Shown: positions 17,401-26,344, numbered from the stretch's first letter. The stretch is DNA of 34,716 nt from an uncultured Eubacteriales bacterium (GCA_958352815.1 CATWQA010000021.1:1-34716); one strand, 5' to 3'. Translations and numbers: made by a program. Notes: generated from the letters alone by a model not told the origin.

Positions 17401-18002
17401 AAATGGTTGGACATTCTCAGGCTCTCGGAAGCAATGGTGTTTTGCACGGTTATGTTTGAACCCTGCTTACCGTTTTCCGAGGAGCCTGCGTACAGAGTAA
17501 GAAGCTCGTCCACGCCCCAGCTTGTGCTGCAGTGGTCTATAATAATATTATGGTTCCACCTGCCGCCAATGCCGTCGGGCTCGCCGCCGTTTTTGTCTGT
17601 GGGGCGGACTCTCAGATGGCGCATGATAATCTGCTCCGCGCCGTTTGCAAGGCTAATATCGCCCCCTGCTAAGGTAATGCCGTCTCCGGGAGCGGTTTGG
17701 CCTAAGATAGTCAGGTTTGACGCAGAAATCGTCAGGGTTCCACTGAGGTTTATGGTGCCGCCCACGTCAAAAACAATAATCCTGCCCGATTTTGAAACCG
17801 CGTCCTTAAAGGAACCGGAGCCGCTTGCGTTAAGATTTGTAACGTGGTACACCGCAGGCGAGGACGCTGCCCTTGCGCCCTTGGTATACTTTCCGCCGCC
17901 CTCTGCGCCGGGAAAGGCGATAACGTCATCTGCCCCATAGGAAAATTGAGAAAAACAGCAGATGAGTAATATTAATGATAAAACAGAAACTAATTTCTTC
18001 AC
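14448..18002 (-). CDS. Secreted multidomain pectate lyase (PL1-type)
   Basis: Predicted to cleave polygalacturonate by beta-elimination outside the cell. The 1184-residue protein begins with a signal peptide (1-23, ending FSYG). Residues 25-455 form a right-handed beta-helix lyase region: FPGAEGGGKYTKGA start, the IIIDHCSTSWGVDE motif with putative Ca-binding acids, and HHDSRSPRLDR with the likely catalytic Arg. Next come an Ig-like domain (about 460-560), a DUF1349/LamG-like beta-sandwich (564-778), a Pro/Thr/Ser linker (779-811), an unassigned possibly carbohydrate-binding domain (812-1000), an InlB B-repeat-like segment (to 1063), a second TPTxEP linker (1064-1093) and a C-terminal domain of about 90 residues. 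It has no SLH domain. GTG 18002 is chosen because AGAGGTGG precedes it; the upstream GTG at 18011 overlaps that site. Confidence 0.9.
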   Translation of the reverse strand: MKKLVSVLSLILLICCFSQFSYGADDVIAFPGAEGGGKYTKGARAASSPAVYHVTNLNASGSGSFKDAVSKSGRIIVFDVGGTINLSGTLTISASNLTILGQTAPGDGITLAGGDISLANGAEQIIMRHLRVRPTDKNGGEPDGIGGRWNHNIIIDHCSTSWGVDELLTLYAGSSENGKQGSNITVQNTIASESLRMSNHFKGAHGYGAIFGATNSTWHHNLLAHHDSRSPRLDRELQNTDVRNNVIYNWGTTNSAYGGEPYSYNNKTQNPSKVNWVNNYYKYGSGTKSSLRTRIFEISNAYPSVSKSQFYFDGNYVYGSSSVTSNNLNGVANIASAEILSAPVDMGEYEINTQTAEEAYQTVLNNVGATLPKRDAIDARIVNDVINQTGRIINNADEVGGHINTETAYRTFEIPKSWKDENAMGSAKETDIVPSGEFAGYTWIEAYVNDWTAQQSAPTNPSITVTAPAVQDMNSLGSTNRWAVINDSETLTYQATATAKEGTEITKFEIYDGTKLIHTENSATLNAPLTLTPGTHYLTSRAYNNKGEATSSPTSIVYVKSTAGAPGYTHAQIGSTAFNNQGGSWYENGVYTIMGSGAIGAAKTSDKFDFMYKEVTGDFDISVKVEQVPKFENGELCGIMIRETLDPKSRMAMISDGWLKYGQNVKTILRDTTGGKGTVKWFKNSSGTSIENNDSYDTSKSQYRVPDYLRMVRTGDTITCYVSDDGVSWTNNPRQPLTLTISGLSETLYVGLAVDSIQGTPVKEYMAEAKFSNLTITEYTPPSPTPLPTASPTPTPAPTNSPSPTPTPEPNYDIAFGDIENGSLSLRIGVAEYSSAGKSVIWRAEDNIPADAVPEVTNIFGDGKAVVPLNGTDDTDGTITFYDAVQWYSFVDEDGTDVANLHGTNNPRILPPITDSNQPTGNVMSFSTPNKGQLKLKFYIFGGKYFNLYDNASRAYIENNFYSSQADIYEFIVDCAEGGEYFAWAGGSKIGLVSAEFSNGAPAAKKGENIIITAMPDIGYVNTAVTVNTEDGGVVETVKEPDGSYSFTMPDEAVTISARFIPEGAPTPTAEPTPTPTTEPTPTAEPTPTPTIQPGIYYTKNPALEEGRVTATVMCSETSENAALIIGVYSSDKEILESIIIEPIAPNKLNEINKDVPLSDGQEIKVMLWNENMAPLSEVFTLGR

Positions 18003-18057
18003 AATAGCCACCTCTTAATTTATGACGGGGCAAAGCCCCTAAATATATGCCGTGCTC

Positions 18058-18086
18058 ATTATAACATATTTTGCGGAATTATGCAA
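18058..18086 (-). promoter_or_regulatory. Promoter of the pectate lyase gene
   Basis: Minus strand TTGCAT (18086-18081), 17 bp, perfect TATAAT (18063-18058). The short leader contains a GGGGC-TTT-GCCCC hairpin (18027-18039) just before the ribosome binding site, which may affect translation or message stability. Confidence 0.75.
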
Positions 18087-18238
18087 GTTCGGCAGACTGC
18101 GTTTTTCCGGCAAAGAAAACCCGGGCAAAGCAAACCTGTAAAATAAAAACCCGGTGAAAAATTAATAAAGGATTTTAAACGTTTTATGGGTTAAATTTAA
18201 CAAAAATCCTAAGTTGCGGTATTTTACATTTTTATCTA

Positions 18239-18267
18239 TTGACATGGAATTATTTATGTGATAAAAT
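18239..18267 (+). promoter_or_regulatory. Promoter of rpoBC
   Basis: Perfect TTGACA (18239-18244), 17-bp spacer, TAAAAT (18262-18267). It gives an unusually long leader of about 220 nt before rpoB. Confidence 0.8.
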
Positions 18268-18274
18268 ATATGTC

Positions 18275-18480
18275 TGAATATAGTGAGGTACTTTGCTTTT
18301 TTGCAAAATCGGCGTGGCTTCAAGGGGGCAATAAATCCCTTTAAATCAACGTTTTTACGCAGGTTTCGGCAGGTGCTTCGCTCAAAGCGGCAAAAATGAG
18401 CGTGCCTGATTTTGTCGGATTTGGATTAAGGATTACAATTGTTTTATATTTTGTAATCTTTTCATAAAAATTTTTTACGA
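18275..18480 (+). other. Long 5' leader of rpoB
   Basis: About 220 nt between the promoter and the rpoB ribosome binding site with no reading frame worth calling. It contains an imperfect hairpin, CAGGTGCTTCGCTC near 18369 against GAGCGTGCCTG near 18398, followed by ATTTTGT, which could be an attenuator or a protein-binding leader. I recognise no known riboswitch class in it. Confidence 0.4.
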
Positions 18481-18495
18481 GAGGTGATCGGTTTT

Positions 18496-21400
18496 ATGGT
18501 ACATCCTGTGAAACTTGGTGAAAACACACGTATGAGCTACGGAAAGATCAATGAGGTTCTGGAAATGCCCAACCTTATTGAGATCCAGACCAGCTCTTAC
18601 AAGTGGTTTTTGGACGAAGGGCTTAAGGAAGTCTTTCATGATGTTTCGCCTATAACGGATTATACCGGAAATCTTATTTTGGAGTTTATTGATTACAGAT
18701 TGGACAAAACTCCGAAATATGACATTGAAGAGTGCAAGGAAAGAGATGCAACCTATGCGGCGCCTCTCAGAGTTAAGGTTCGTCTTATAAACAAGGAGAC
18801 CGGCGAGGTTAAGGAGCAGGAAATCTTTATGGGTGACTTCCCGCTTATGACTCCCTCGGGAACCTTCATTATAAACGGCGCAGAGCGTGTTATTGTATCC
18901 CAGCTTGTGCGTTCTCCGAGCGTGTATTATTCTCAGGACTATGACAAGCTCGGTAAAAAGCTGTTCTCATCTCAGGTTATCCCCAACCGCGGCGCATGGC
19001 TTGAATATGAGACCGACAGCAACGATATATACTATGTGAGAATTGACAGAACCAGAAAAATCCCCGTGACGGTGCTTATCCGTGCTTTGGGCTTTGGCAC
19101 CGATGCGGAGATTATAGATTTGTTCGGTGAGGACGAGAGGCTCCTTGCTACATTGGAAAAGGATACCACCAAGACCCATGAGGAGGGCTTGCTGGAGGTT
19201 TACAGACGCTTGCGTCCGGGCGAGCCGCCTACGGTTGACAGCGCTCAGTCCCTGATTTCCAGCACGTTCTTTGACCCCAAGAGATACGACATGGCAAAGG
19301 TCGGCAGATATAAGTACAACAAGAAGCTCATGCTGTCCGCCAGGGTTGCGGGTCAGGTTGCGGCGGAGAATATCGCCAGCCCCGTTACGGGCGAGCTGCT
19401 GTGTGAGGCAGGTCAGACCATTACAAAGGAATTGGCTCATGAGCTGGAGGTTCACGGCGTAAATCAGGTTGTGCTGGACTGCGACGGAAAGCAGACCAAG
19501 GTTATTTCAAACAACATGGTTGACTTCCCGGAGTATATCTTAAACAAGATAGGCGGGGAGATCGACTATAATCCCCGTGATTACGGAATTACAGAGCGTG
19601 TGAGACGCTCTGTGCTCGATGAGATTTTGGAGCAGTTCGGAGACCCCAATTCCGACGAGTTCAAAAACGCTGTTGAGGACAGACGCGATGAATTGCAGCC
19701 TAAGCACGTTTTGATTGACGATATTATTGCTTCCATGTCATATATGGGCAACCTGGCAAACGGCGTGGGAGATGTTGACGATATTGACCACTTGGGTAAC
19801 AGAAGAATAAGAAGCGTGGGCGAGCTGCTTCAGAACCAGTTCAGAATCGGTCTTTCCAGAATGGAGCGCGTGGTTCGCGAGAGAATGACCACGTCGGATT
19901 TGGACTCAATCACGCCTCAGTCATTGATTAATATAAGACCCGTTACCTCCGCTATCAGAGAGTTTTTCGGATCTTCCCAGCTGTCCCAGTTTATGGATCA
20001 GATTAACCCCTTGGGCGAGCTGACCCATAAGAGAAGATTGTCCGCCCTGGGTCCCGGCGGTCTGTCAAGAGAGCGCGCGGGATATGAGGTGCGTGACGTT
20101 CACCATTCTCACTACGGCCGCATGTGCCCCATCGAGACCCCTGAGGGTCCTAACATCGGACTTATCAACTCCCTGAGCGGCTTTGCCAGGGTTAATGAAT
20201 ATGGCTTTATCGAAACGCCGTACAGACGTGTTGACCAGGAAAATAAGAGAGTAACCGACGAGGTTACCTATATGACCGCCGACTTTGAGGAGGGATTTTA
20301 TGTTGCACAGGCAAACGAACCCCTTAATGAGGACGGAACTTTTGTAAATAAAAAGGTCGTTACAAGATATAAGGATGAATTTGTGGAAGTTTCTCCCGAA
20401 CGGGTTGACTATATGGACGTGTCGCCGAGACAGGTTACATCTATAGCAACGGCAATGATTCCCTTCCTTGAGAATGACGACGCCAACAGAGCCCTGATGG
20501 GTTCAAACATGCAGCGTCAGGCTGTGCCCCTGCTCTCTCCCGAGTCGCCCATAATCGGCACGGGTATGGAGTACAAGGCGGCTAAGGATTCGGGTGTCTG
20601 CGTTCTCGCAAAGCGTCCCGGAACCGTTGAATATGTTTCGGCAACAAAAATTCGCGTCAGAACCGATGAGGGCGACGTGGATAATTACAAACTGATAAAG
20701 TTCACCCGCTCAAACCAGGGTACCTGCGTTAACCAGAAGCCTATTGTTTCAAAGGGGCAGAGAGTTAAGCAGGATCAGATAATCGCCGACGGTCCCTCTA
20801 CCAAGGACGGAGAGATCGGTCTGGGCAGAAACATCCGCATGGCGTTTATGACCTGGGAGGGCTATAACTACGAGGACGCTATCCTGATCAGTGAAGAGCT
20901 GGTTAAGGAGGACGTGTTCACATCTATTCATATAGAGGAATATGAGGTTGACGCAAGGGATACAAAGCTGGGTCCCGAGGAAATTACAAGAGATATACCC
21001 AACATCGGTGACGACGCTCTGAAAGACCTTGACGAGCGAGGCATTATCAGAATAGGCGCTGAGGTTGAAAGCGGAGATATGCTTGTAGGAAAGGTTACTC
21101 CCAAGGGAGAGACGGAGCTCACGGCTGAGGAGAGATTGCTCCGCGCCATATTCGGTGAGAAAGCCCGCGAGGTAAGAGATACGTCTCTGAGAGTGCCTCA
21201 CGGCGAATACGGTATTATAGTTGACGTAAAGGTGTTCACCAGAGCCAACGGCGATGAGCTCCCGCCGGGAGTAAATCAGGTTGTGCGCTGCTATATAGCG
21301 CAAAAGAGAAAAATTTCCGTAGGTGATAAGATGGCGGGCCGCCATGGTAACAAGGGTGTTGTTTCCAGAATTTTGCCTGTTGAGGATATGCCTTTCCTCC

Positions 21401-22296
21401 CCGACGGAACCCCTCTCCAGATTGTGCTTAATCCTCTGGGCGTGCCCTCGCGTATGAATATAGGACAGGTTCTTGAGGTTCATCTGGGCTATGCGGCAAA
21501 GGCTCTCGGCTGGAAGGTCGCGACCCCTGTGTTCGACGGCGCAACCGAGGATGATATTATGGAAGCCCTTAAAATGGCAGGCTATAATGAGGACGGAAAG
21601 AGCGTTCTCTATGACGGAAGAACAGGAGAGCCCTTTGATAACAGAGTTACGGTGGGATACATGCACATGCTTAAGCTGAACCACCTGGTTGATGACAAAA
21701 TTCACGCCCGTTCAACAGGCCCCTACTCTCTTGTTACCCAGCAGCCTCTGGGCGGTAAGGCTCAGTTCGGCGGTCAGCGTTTCGGTGAGATGGAGGTTTG
21801 GGCTCTTGAGGCATACGGCGCTGCGTATACTCTTCAGGAAATCCTGACGGTTAAGTCCGACGATGTGGTAGGCCGTGTTAAGACCTACGAGGCGATCGTT
21901 AAGGGCGAGAACGTTCCCGAGCCGGGCGTGCCCGAGTCGTTTAAGGTTTTGATTAAGGAGCTGCAGAGCTTGGCTCTGGACGTAAAGGTTCTTGACGGCG
22001 AAGGCAACGAGGTTGTACTAAAGGAATCCATGGATGACGACGACGTTGAAGAATTGCCCGTAAACATCTCAGGCTACGAGGAGGACGAAGTAATAAATAC
22101 TGCGCCTGATGATGAGGATATTATGCAGGATGAAGAATCGGAGGACTCCGAGGACAGCATTATTGACGAGGTTGCTCAGATTTTGGCAACGCCGTCCTCC
22201 GAGCCCGACTTGTTTGACGACGAGGAGAATTTGCAATCCTTCGAAGAAATGAGAGATGCAGAAGATTTTGATGATGAGGACGACGATAACTATTAA
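18496..22296 (+). CDS. rpoB: DNA-directed RNA polymerase subunit beta
   Basis: The beta subunit of RNA polymerase, 1266 residues. Conserved regions are seen throughout, including the rifampicin pocket SSQLSQFMDQ and THKRRLSALGPGG, PIETPEGPNIGLI, and the C-terminal GGKAQFGGQRFGEMEVWALE that contacts beta prime. Rifampicin-contact residues equivalent to E. coli Gln513, Asp516, His526 and Ser531 are wild type; the Asn518 equivalent is Ile. The last roughly 80 residues are a low-complexity acidic tail (many DDD/EDE runs), longer than in Bacillus. ATG 18496 lies 7-8 nt after GAGGTGAT; a GTG at 18484 overlaps that site. It is first of two genes, transcribed from the promoter at 18239. Confidence 0.98.
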   Translation: MVHPVKLGENTRMSYGKINEVLEMPNLIEIQTSSYKWFLDEGLKEVFHDVSPITDYTGNLILEFIDYRLDKTPKYDIEECKERDATYAAPLRVKVRLINKETGEVKEQEIFMGDFPLMTPSGTFIINGAERVIVSQLVRSPSVYYSQDYDKLGKKLFSSQVIPNRGAWLEYETDSNDIYYVRIDRTRKIPVTVLIRALGFGTDAEIIDLFGEDERLLATLEKDTTKTHEEGLLEVYRRLRPGEPPTVDSAQSLISSTFFDPKRYDMAKVGRYKYNKKLMLSARVAGQVAAENIASPVTGELLCEAGQTITKELAHELEVHGVNQVVLDCDGKQTKVISNNMVDFPEYILNKIGGEIDYNPRDYGITERVRRSVLDEILEQFGDPNSDEFKNAVEDRRDELQPKHVLIDDIIASMSYMGNLANGVGDVDDIDHLGNRRIRSVGELLQNQFRIGLSRMERVVRERMTTSDLDSITPQSLINIRPVTSAIREFFGSSQLSQFMDQINPLGELTHKRRLSALGPGGLSRERAGYEVRDVHHSHYGRMCPIETPEGPNIGLINSLSGFARVNEYGFIETPYRRVDQENKRVTDEVTYMTADFEEGFYVAQANEPLNEDGTFVNKKVVTRYKDEFVEVSPERVDYMDVSPRQVTSIATAMIPFLENDDANRALMGSNMQRQAVPLLSPESPIIGTGMEYKAAKDSGVCVLAKRPGTVEYVSATKIRVRTDEGDVDNYKLIKFTRSNQGTCVNQKPIVSKGQRVKQDQIIADGPSTKDGEIGLGRNIRMAFMTWEGYNYEDAILISEELVKEDVFTSIHIEEYEVDARDTKLGPEEITRDIPNIGDDALKDLDERGIIRIGAEVESGDMLVGKVTPKGETELTAEERLLRAIFGEKAREVRDTSLRVPHGEYGIIVDVKVFTRANGDELPPGVNQVVRCYIAQKRKISVGDKMAGRHGNKGVVSRILPVEDMPFLPDGTPLQIVLNPLGVPSRMNIGQVLEVHLGYAAKALGWKVATPVFDGATEDDIMEALKMAGYNEDGKSVLYDGRTGEPFDNRVTVGYMHMLKLNHLVDDKIHARSTGPYSLVTQQPLGGKAQFGGQRFGEMEVWALEAYGAAYTLQEILTVKSDDVVGRVKTYEAIVKGENVPEPGVPESFKVLIKELQSLALDVKVLDGEGNEVVLKESMDDDDVEELPVNISGYEEDEVINTAPDDEDIMQDEESEDSEDSIIDEVAQILATPSSEPDLFDDEENLQSFEEMRDAEDFDDEDDDNY

Positions 22297-22392
22297 TCCT
22301 TAAAAATTTTCGGATAATGTTTTTCAGAGTGGTGTTTGCTTGACTCACGGCAAACAGCAGCGTAAAATGTGAGTAGAAAGGCATGGTCGTTA

Positions 22393-25300
22393 ATGGGAGA
22401 ATATCAAAATTTTGAAGCAATCCAAATCGGACTTGCTTCACCCGAGAAAATCAGAGAATGGTCAAGAGGTGAAGTAAAGAAGCCCGAAACTATAAATTAC
22501 AGAACGTTGAAGCCCGAAAAGGACGGCTTGTTCTGCGAAAGAATATTCGGCCCCCAGAAGGACTGGGAGTGTCACTGCGGAAAGTACAAGCGCGTTCGTT
22601 ATAAGGGCGTTGTCTGCGACCGCTGCGGCGTTGAGGTTACGAGAAGCAAGGTAAGACGTGAGCGTATGGGTCATATAGAGCTTGCGGTTCCCGTTTCCCA
22701 TATATGGTATTTTAAGGGTATTCCCTCCCGTATGGGTCTTATTCTTGATATTTCGCCCAGAGCCCTGGAAAAGGTTCTGTATTTTGCGGCGTATATCGTA
22801 ATCGACCCCGGCAATACCGGGCTTATGAAAAACCAGATTTTGTCTGAGAAGGAGTATTCGGAGAACCGTGAGAAGTACGGCGATATGTTCCGTGCGGGAA
22901 TGGGCGCCGAGTCCATTCTGGAAATGCTCCGTGAAATAGATCTTGACGAGCTTTATGAGGAGCTGAAAAGTGACCTGGAGGGCGCAAAGGGTCAGAAAAA
23001 GGTCAGAACAGTGAGACGTCTTGAGGTTGTTGAGGCGTTCCGCCACTCGGGCAACAAGCCGGAGTGGATGATTATGACGGTTATCCCCGTAATCCCGCCT
23101 GAAATCAGACCTATGGTTCAGCTGGACGGCGGCAGATTTGCCACCAGTGACCTTAATGATTTGTACAGACGTGTTATAAACAGAAATAACAGACTAAAGC
23201 GTCTCCTTGATTTGGGTGCTCCCGATATTATTGTAAGAAACGAAAAGAGAATGCTCCAGGAAGCGGTTGACGCTCTTATTGACAACGGCAGACGGGGCAG
23301 ACCGGTTACGGGCCCCGGAAACAGACCTCTTAAATCCCTTTCGGATATGCTTAAGGGTAAGCAGGGTCGTTTCCGTCAGAACCTGCTTGGTAAGCGTGTT
23401 GACTACTCCGGCCGTTCGGTTATTGTGGTAGGTCCCGAGCTTAAGATTTACCAGTGCGGCTTGCCTAAGAAGATGGCGCTGGAGCTGTTCAAGCCCTTTG
23501 TTATGAAGAAGCTGGTTGAAGAGGGCTTGGCGCAGAATATTAAATCCGCAAAGAAGAAGGTTGAGCGCGTCCGCGAAGAGGTTTGGGATGTGCTTGAGGA
23601 GGTTATCTCCGAGCACCCTGTTCTCCTTAACCGCGCACCAACTCTGCATAGACTGGGTATCGAGGCCTTCGAGCCCGTCCTGGTTGAGGGTAAGGCGCTT
23701 AAACTGCACCCGCTGGTATGTACGGCGTTTAACGCGGACTTTGACGGTGACCAGATGGCTGTTCACCTGCCCCTGTCCGCAGAGGCTCAGGCTGAGGCGA
23801 GATACCTTATGCTTTCGGCAAACAACCTGATTAAGCCTCAGGACGGTAAGCCGGTAACGGTTCCTACCCAGGATATGGTTCTTGGTTCATACTACTTGAC
23901 CCTTAAGGATGATACCGAGCTTGGTTCACCCAAAGAGGTTGACGGAAACATTCAGTATAAGGTGTTCAGCTCTCCCGATGAGGCGAAGCTGGCATATATA
24001 AACAAGGCGGTTGGTCTCCATGCTCCCGTTAAGGTTCGCATGACAAAGGAGATTAACGGCGAGAAAGTTACAAGACTTATCGACGCAACTGTGGGTCGTC
24101 TTATATTCAATGAGAAAATTCCTCAGGATTTGGGATTTGTTGACAGAACCGACCCGGATAAGATGCTCAATCTTGAAATAGGCGACGAGGTTCTTAAAAA
24201 GCCCGGCATAAAGAACGTTATAGGCGACAACGTGGAGCCCGGTGTTGATAAGAAGCTGCTGGGCAAGATTATCGACGCAAGCATTAAGGTTCACGGCATA
24301 ACAGAGACCGCAACTCTGCTGGACGATGTTAAGGCTATGGGCTATAAGTATTCCACAATCGGCGCTATCACCGTCGGCGTTGCCGATATGGAAATTCCTA
24401 AGGAAAAGGCGATCTACCTGAAAGAGGCAGATGAGGAAATAGATAAGGTTGTCAGAAGCTTCAGACGCGGTTTGCTGACAGACGAGGAGAGATACCAAAA
24501 GGTTATTAATATCTGGAACTCAACCTCCGACCGTGTAACAAAGGCGCTGATGGATAACTTAAGGCAGCTTAACCCGATCTACATGATGGCTAACTCCGGA
24601 GCCCGCGGTAGCGTAAACCAGATTCGTCAGCTTGCCGCTATGCGCGGTCTGATGGCGGATACTTCGGGTAGAACAATCGAAATTCCCATTCGTGCCAACT
24701 TCCGTGAGGGACTGACGGTTCTTGAGTACTTCATCTCAACTCACGGCGCAAGAAAGGGACTTACGGATACGGCGCTGAGAACGGCAGACTCGGGTTACCT
24801 GACCCGCCGTCTGGTAGACGTTTCTCAGGACGTTATCGTTCGTGAGGACGACTGCGGAACAGATGACGGTATCTACGTTTCGGACATAATGGACGGCAAC
24901 GAGGTTATCGAGCCTCTGGCAGACAGACTTGAGGGCAGAACTATCATCGGCGACCTGGTTTCTCCCGCAACGGGCAGAGTTGTTGCCGTTGACGGTGAAA
25001 TGATTACCCGTGACAAGGCTGAGGAAATTGTTAAAGAGGGAATTAAGGAAGTTAAAATTCGTTCGGTTGTTAAGTGCAGAAGTAAGGTCGGCGTATGCTC
25101 TAAGTGTTACGGCATGAACCTTGCCACAAGCAGACCTGTCGATATAGGCGAGGCAGTCGGTATTATTGCGGCTCAGTCAATCGGTGAGCCCGGTACCCAG
25201 CTGACAATGAGAACCTTCCACGCCGGCGGCGTTGCCCAGGGTGACGATATTACCCAGGGTCTCCCCCGTGTTGAGGAGTTGTTCGAGGCAAGAAAGCCCA

Positions 25301-26022
25301 AGGGCGTTGCTATCGTAACCGAGGGCGGCGGAACCGTTCATATCAGCGAGGCAAAGCAGAAGCGCGAAATCATCGTTACGAATAACGAGACAGGCGAAGC
25401 CTTCACCTACCTCATTCCTTTCGGCTCAAGAATTAAGGTTCGCGAAGGTCAGGAAATCGAGGCGGGCGATCCCATTACAGAGGGTTCCCTCAATCCTCAT
25501 GACATTATGGCTATCCGCGGCGAAACCGCTGTTCAGAACTACTTTATCCAAGAGGTTCAGCGTGTTTACCGCCTCCAGGGTGTTGATATTAACGATAAGC
25601 ATATTGAGGTTATCGTTCGCCAGATGATGCATAAGGTTAAGATTGATGATCCGGGCGAGACGGGCTTGCTCACAGGCTCTCTTGTTAATGTGTACGACCT
25701 TGAGAAGATAAACGATGAGGTTGCGGCAGAGGGCAAGGAGCCGGCTAAGTATTCCGTTCAGCTCATGGGTATCACCAAGGCCGCTCTTGCTACGGAATCC
25801 TTCCTGTCGGCAGCGTCATTCCAGGAGACAACACGTGTTCTGACAGACGCAGCTATAAAGGGTAAGGTTGACCCGCTGGTCGGCCTTAAGGAGAACGTTA
25901 TTATCGGTAAGCTGGTTCCTGCCGGAACAGGTATGGCTCAGTATAACGATATTGATGTTTACACAAGCTATGGCTCTGCTATAGCAGACAGCAGTGAAGT
26001 GCTTGACATAGACGCTGAATAA
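22393..26022 (+). CDS. rpoC: DNA-directed RNA polymerase subunit beta prime
   Basis: The catalytic beta prime subunit, 1209 residues, about the Bacillus length and without a large insertion. The N-terminal zinc site reads CHCGKYKRVRYKGVVCDRCG (about residues 60-79). The active-site magnesium motif NADFDGDQMAVH begins at residue 447. The bridge-helix/trigger-loop region and the second zinc site (CRSKVGVCSKCYG) are intact. The start at ATG 22393 gives GEYQNFEAIQIGLASPEKI, which aligns with the Bacillus N-terminus; AGAAAGG lies about 11 nt upstream, a slightly long spacing. It is 96 bp after rpoB and followed by a strong terminator. Confidence 0.98.
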   Translation: MGEYQNFEAIQIGLASPEKIREWSRGEVKKPETINYRTLKPEKDGLFCERIFGPQKDWECHCGKYKRVRYKGVVCDRCGVEVTRSKVRRERMGHIELAVPVSHIWYFKGIPSRMGLILDISPRALEKVLYFAAYIVIDPGNTGLMKNQILSEKEYSENREKYGDMFRAGMGAESILEMLREIDLDELYEELKSDLEGAKGQKKVRTVRRLEVVEAFRHSGNKPEWMIMTVIPVIPPEIRPMVQLDGGRFATSDLNDLYRRVINRNNRLKRLLDLGAPDIIVRNEKRMLQEAVDALIDNGRRGRPVTGPGNRPLKSLSDMLKGKQGRFRQNLLGKRVDYSGRSVIVVGPELKIYQCGLPKKMALELFKPFVMKKLVEEGLAQNIKSAKKKVERVREEVWDVLEEVISEHPVLLNRAPTLHRLGIEAFEPVLVEGKALKLHPLVCTAFNADFDGDQMAVHLPLSAEAQAEARYLMLSANNLIKPQDGKPVTVPTQDMVLGSYYLTLKDDTELGSPKEVDGNIQYKVFSSPDEAKLAYINKAVGLHAPVKVRMTKEINGEKVTRLIDATVGRLIFNEKIPQDLGFVDRTDPDKMLNLEIGDEVLKKPGIKNVIGDNVEPGVDKKLLGKIIDASIKVHGITETATLLDDVKAMGYKYSTIGAITVGVADMEIPKEKAIYLKEADEEIDKVVRSFRRGLLTDEERYQKVINIWNSTSDRVTKALMDNLRQLNPIYMMANSGARGSVNQIRQLAAMRGLMADTSGRTIEIPIRANFREGLTVLEYFISTHGARKGLTDTALRTADSGYLTRRLVDVSQDVIVREDDCGTDDGIYVSDIMDGNEVIEPLADRLEGRTIIGDLVSPATGRVVAVDGEMITRDKAEEIVKEGIKEVKIRSVVKCRSKVGVCSKCYGMNLATSRPVDIGEAVGIIAAQSIGEPGTQLTMRTFHAGGVAQGDDITQGLPRVEELFEARKPKGVAIVTEGGGTVHISEAKQKREIIVTNNETGEAFTYLIPFGSRIKVREGQEIEAGDPITEGSLNPHDIMAIRGETAVQNYFIQEVQRVYRLQGVDINDKHIEVIVRQMMHKVKIDDPGETGLLTGSLVNVYDLEKINDEVAAEGKEPAKYSVQLMGITKAALATESFLSAASFQETTRVLTDAAIKGKVDPLVGLKENVIIGKLVPAGTGMAQYNDIDVYTSYGSAIADSSEVLDIDAE

Positions 26023-26025
26023 TTT

Positions 26026-26056
26026 AAATCCGCCCCATAGTACGGGGCGGATTTTT
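26026..26056 (+). terminator. Terminator of rpoBC
   Basis: AAATCCGCCCC (26026-26036) pairs perfectly with GGGGCGGATTT (26044-26054), 7-nt loop, ending in TTTTT. It starts 3 nt after the stop codon and shows that no ribosomal-protein genes are co-transcribed downstream. Confidence 0.92.
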
Positions 26057-26076
26057 GTATGCAAGTATTTTATAAT

Positions 26077-26100
26077 GTAGAGTGTAGAGTGTAGAGTGTA
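26077..26100. repeat. Heptamer tandem repeat (GTAGAGT)
   Basis: Three perfect head-to-tail GTAGAGT units plus GTA. Two units of the same sequence occur at about 7739-7750 right after the diguanylate cyclase. This may be a slippage-prone tract. Confidence 0.6.
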
Positions 26101-26184
26101 AACTATAAACTATACCCCATAAAGTGGACACAAAGGGAATTGACACATACGTAACCCACCAATCTCGTAGGGGCGCCGCTTTAT

Positions 26185-26278
26185 CGGCAACAAACGTTAT
26201 ATTATTATTGACATTGCATACTATTGCTAAATCAGAATAATGAGTACCGTCCAACTTCAAAGAAGTTGGGTCACAGCT
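26185..26278. repeat. MITE-like repeat unit, copy B (partial)
   Basis: The core palindrome CCAACTTCAAAGAAGTTGG is at 26251-26269, with the TTATTGACATTGC segment upstream (about 26205-26219). It is in the same orientation as copy A and opposite to the copy at 26599. The GC-rich left end is missing. The flank CCGCTGACAAACCA (26282-26295) also recurs at about 7829-7842. Confidence 0.6.
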
Positions 26279-26344
26279 GCGCCCGCTGACAAACCAACAG
26301 TTTTGATAACGTAAACGGATTAATATAAATTGTAACGGTTTAAT

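Noticed and set aside
20749..21705. Long antisense frame of 318 codons inside rpoB
   Set aside because: Shadow of a highly conserved gene on the other strand; no ribosome binding site and no recognisable domain.
26077..26100. Start of a CRISPR array
   Set aside because: Three 7-bp units in direct contact with no spacers; a simple tandem repeat.
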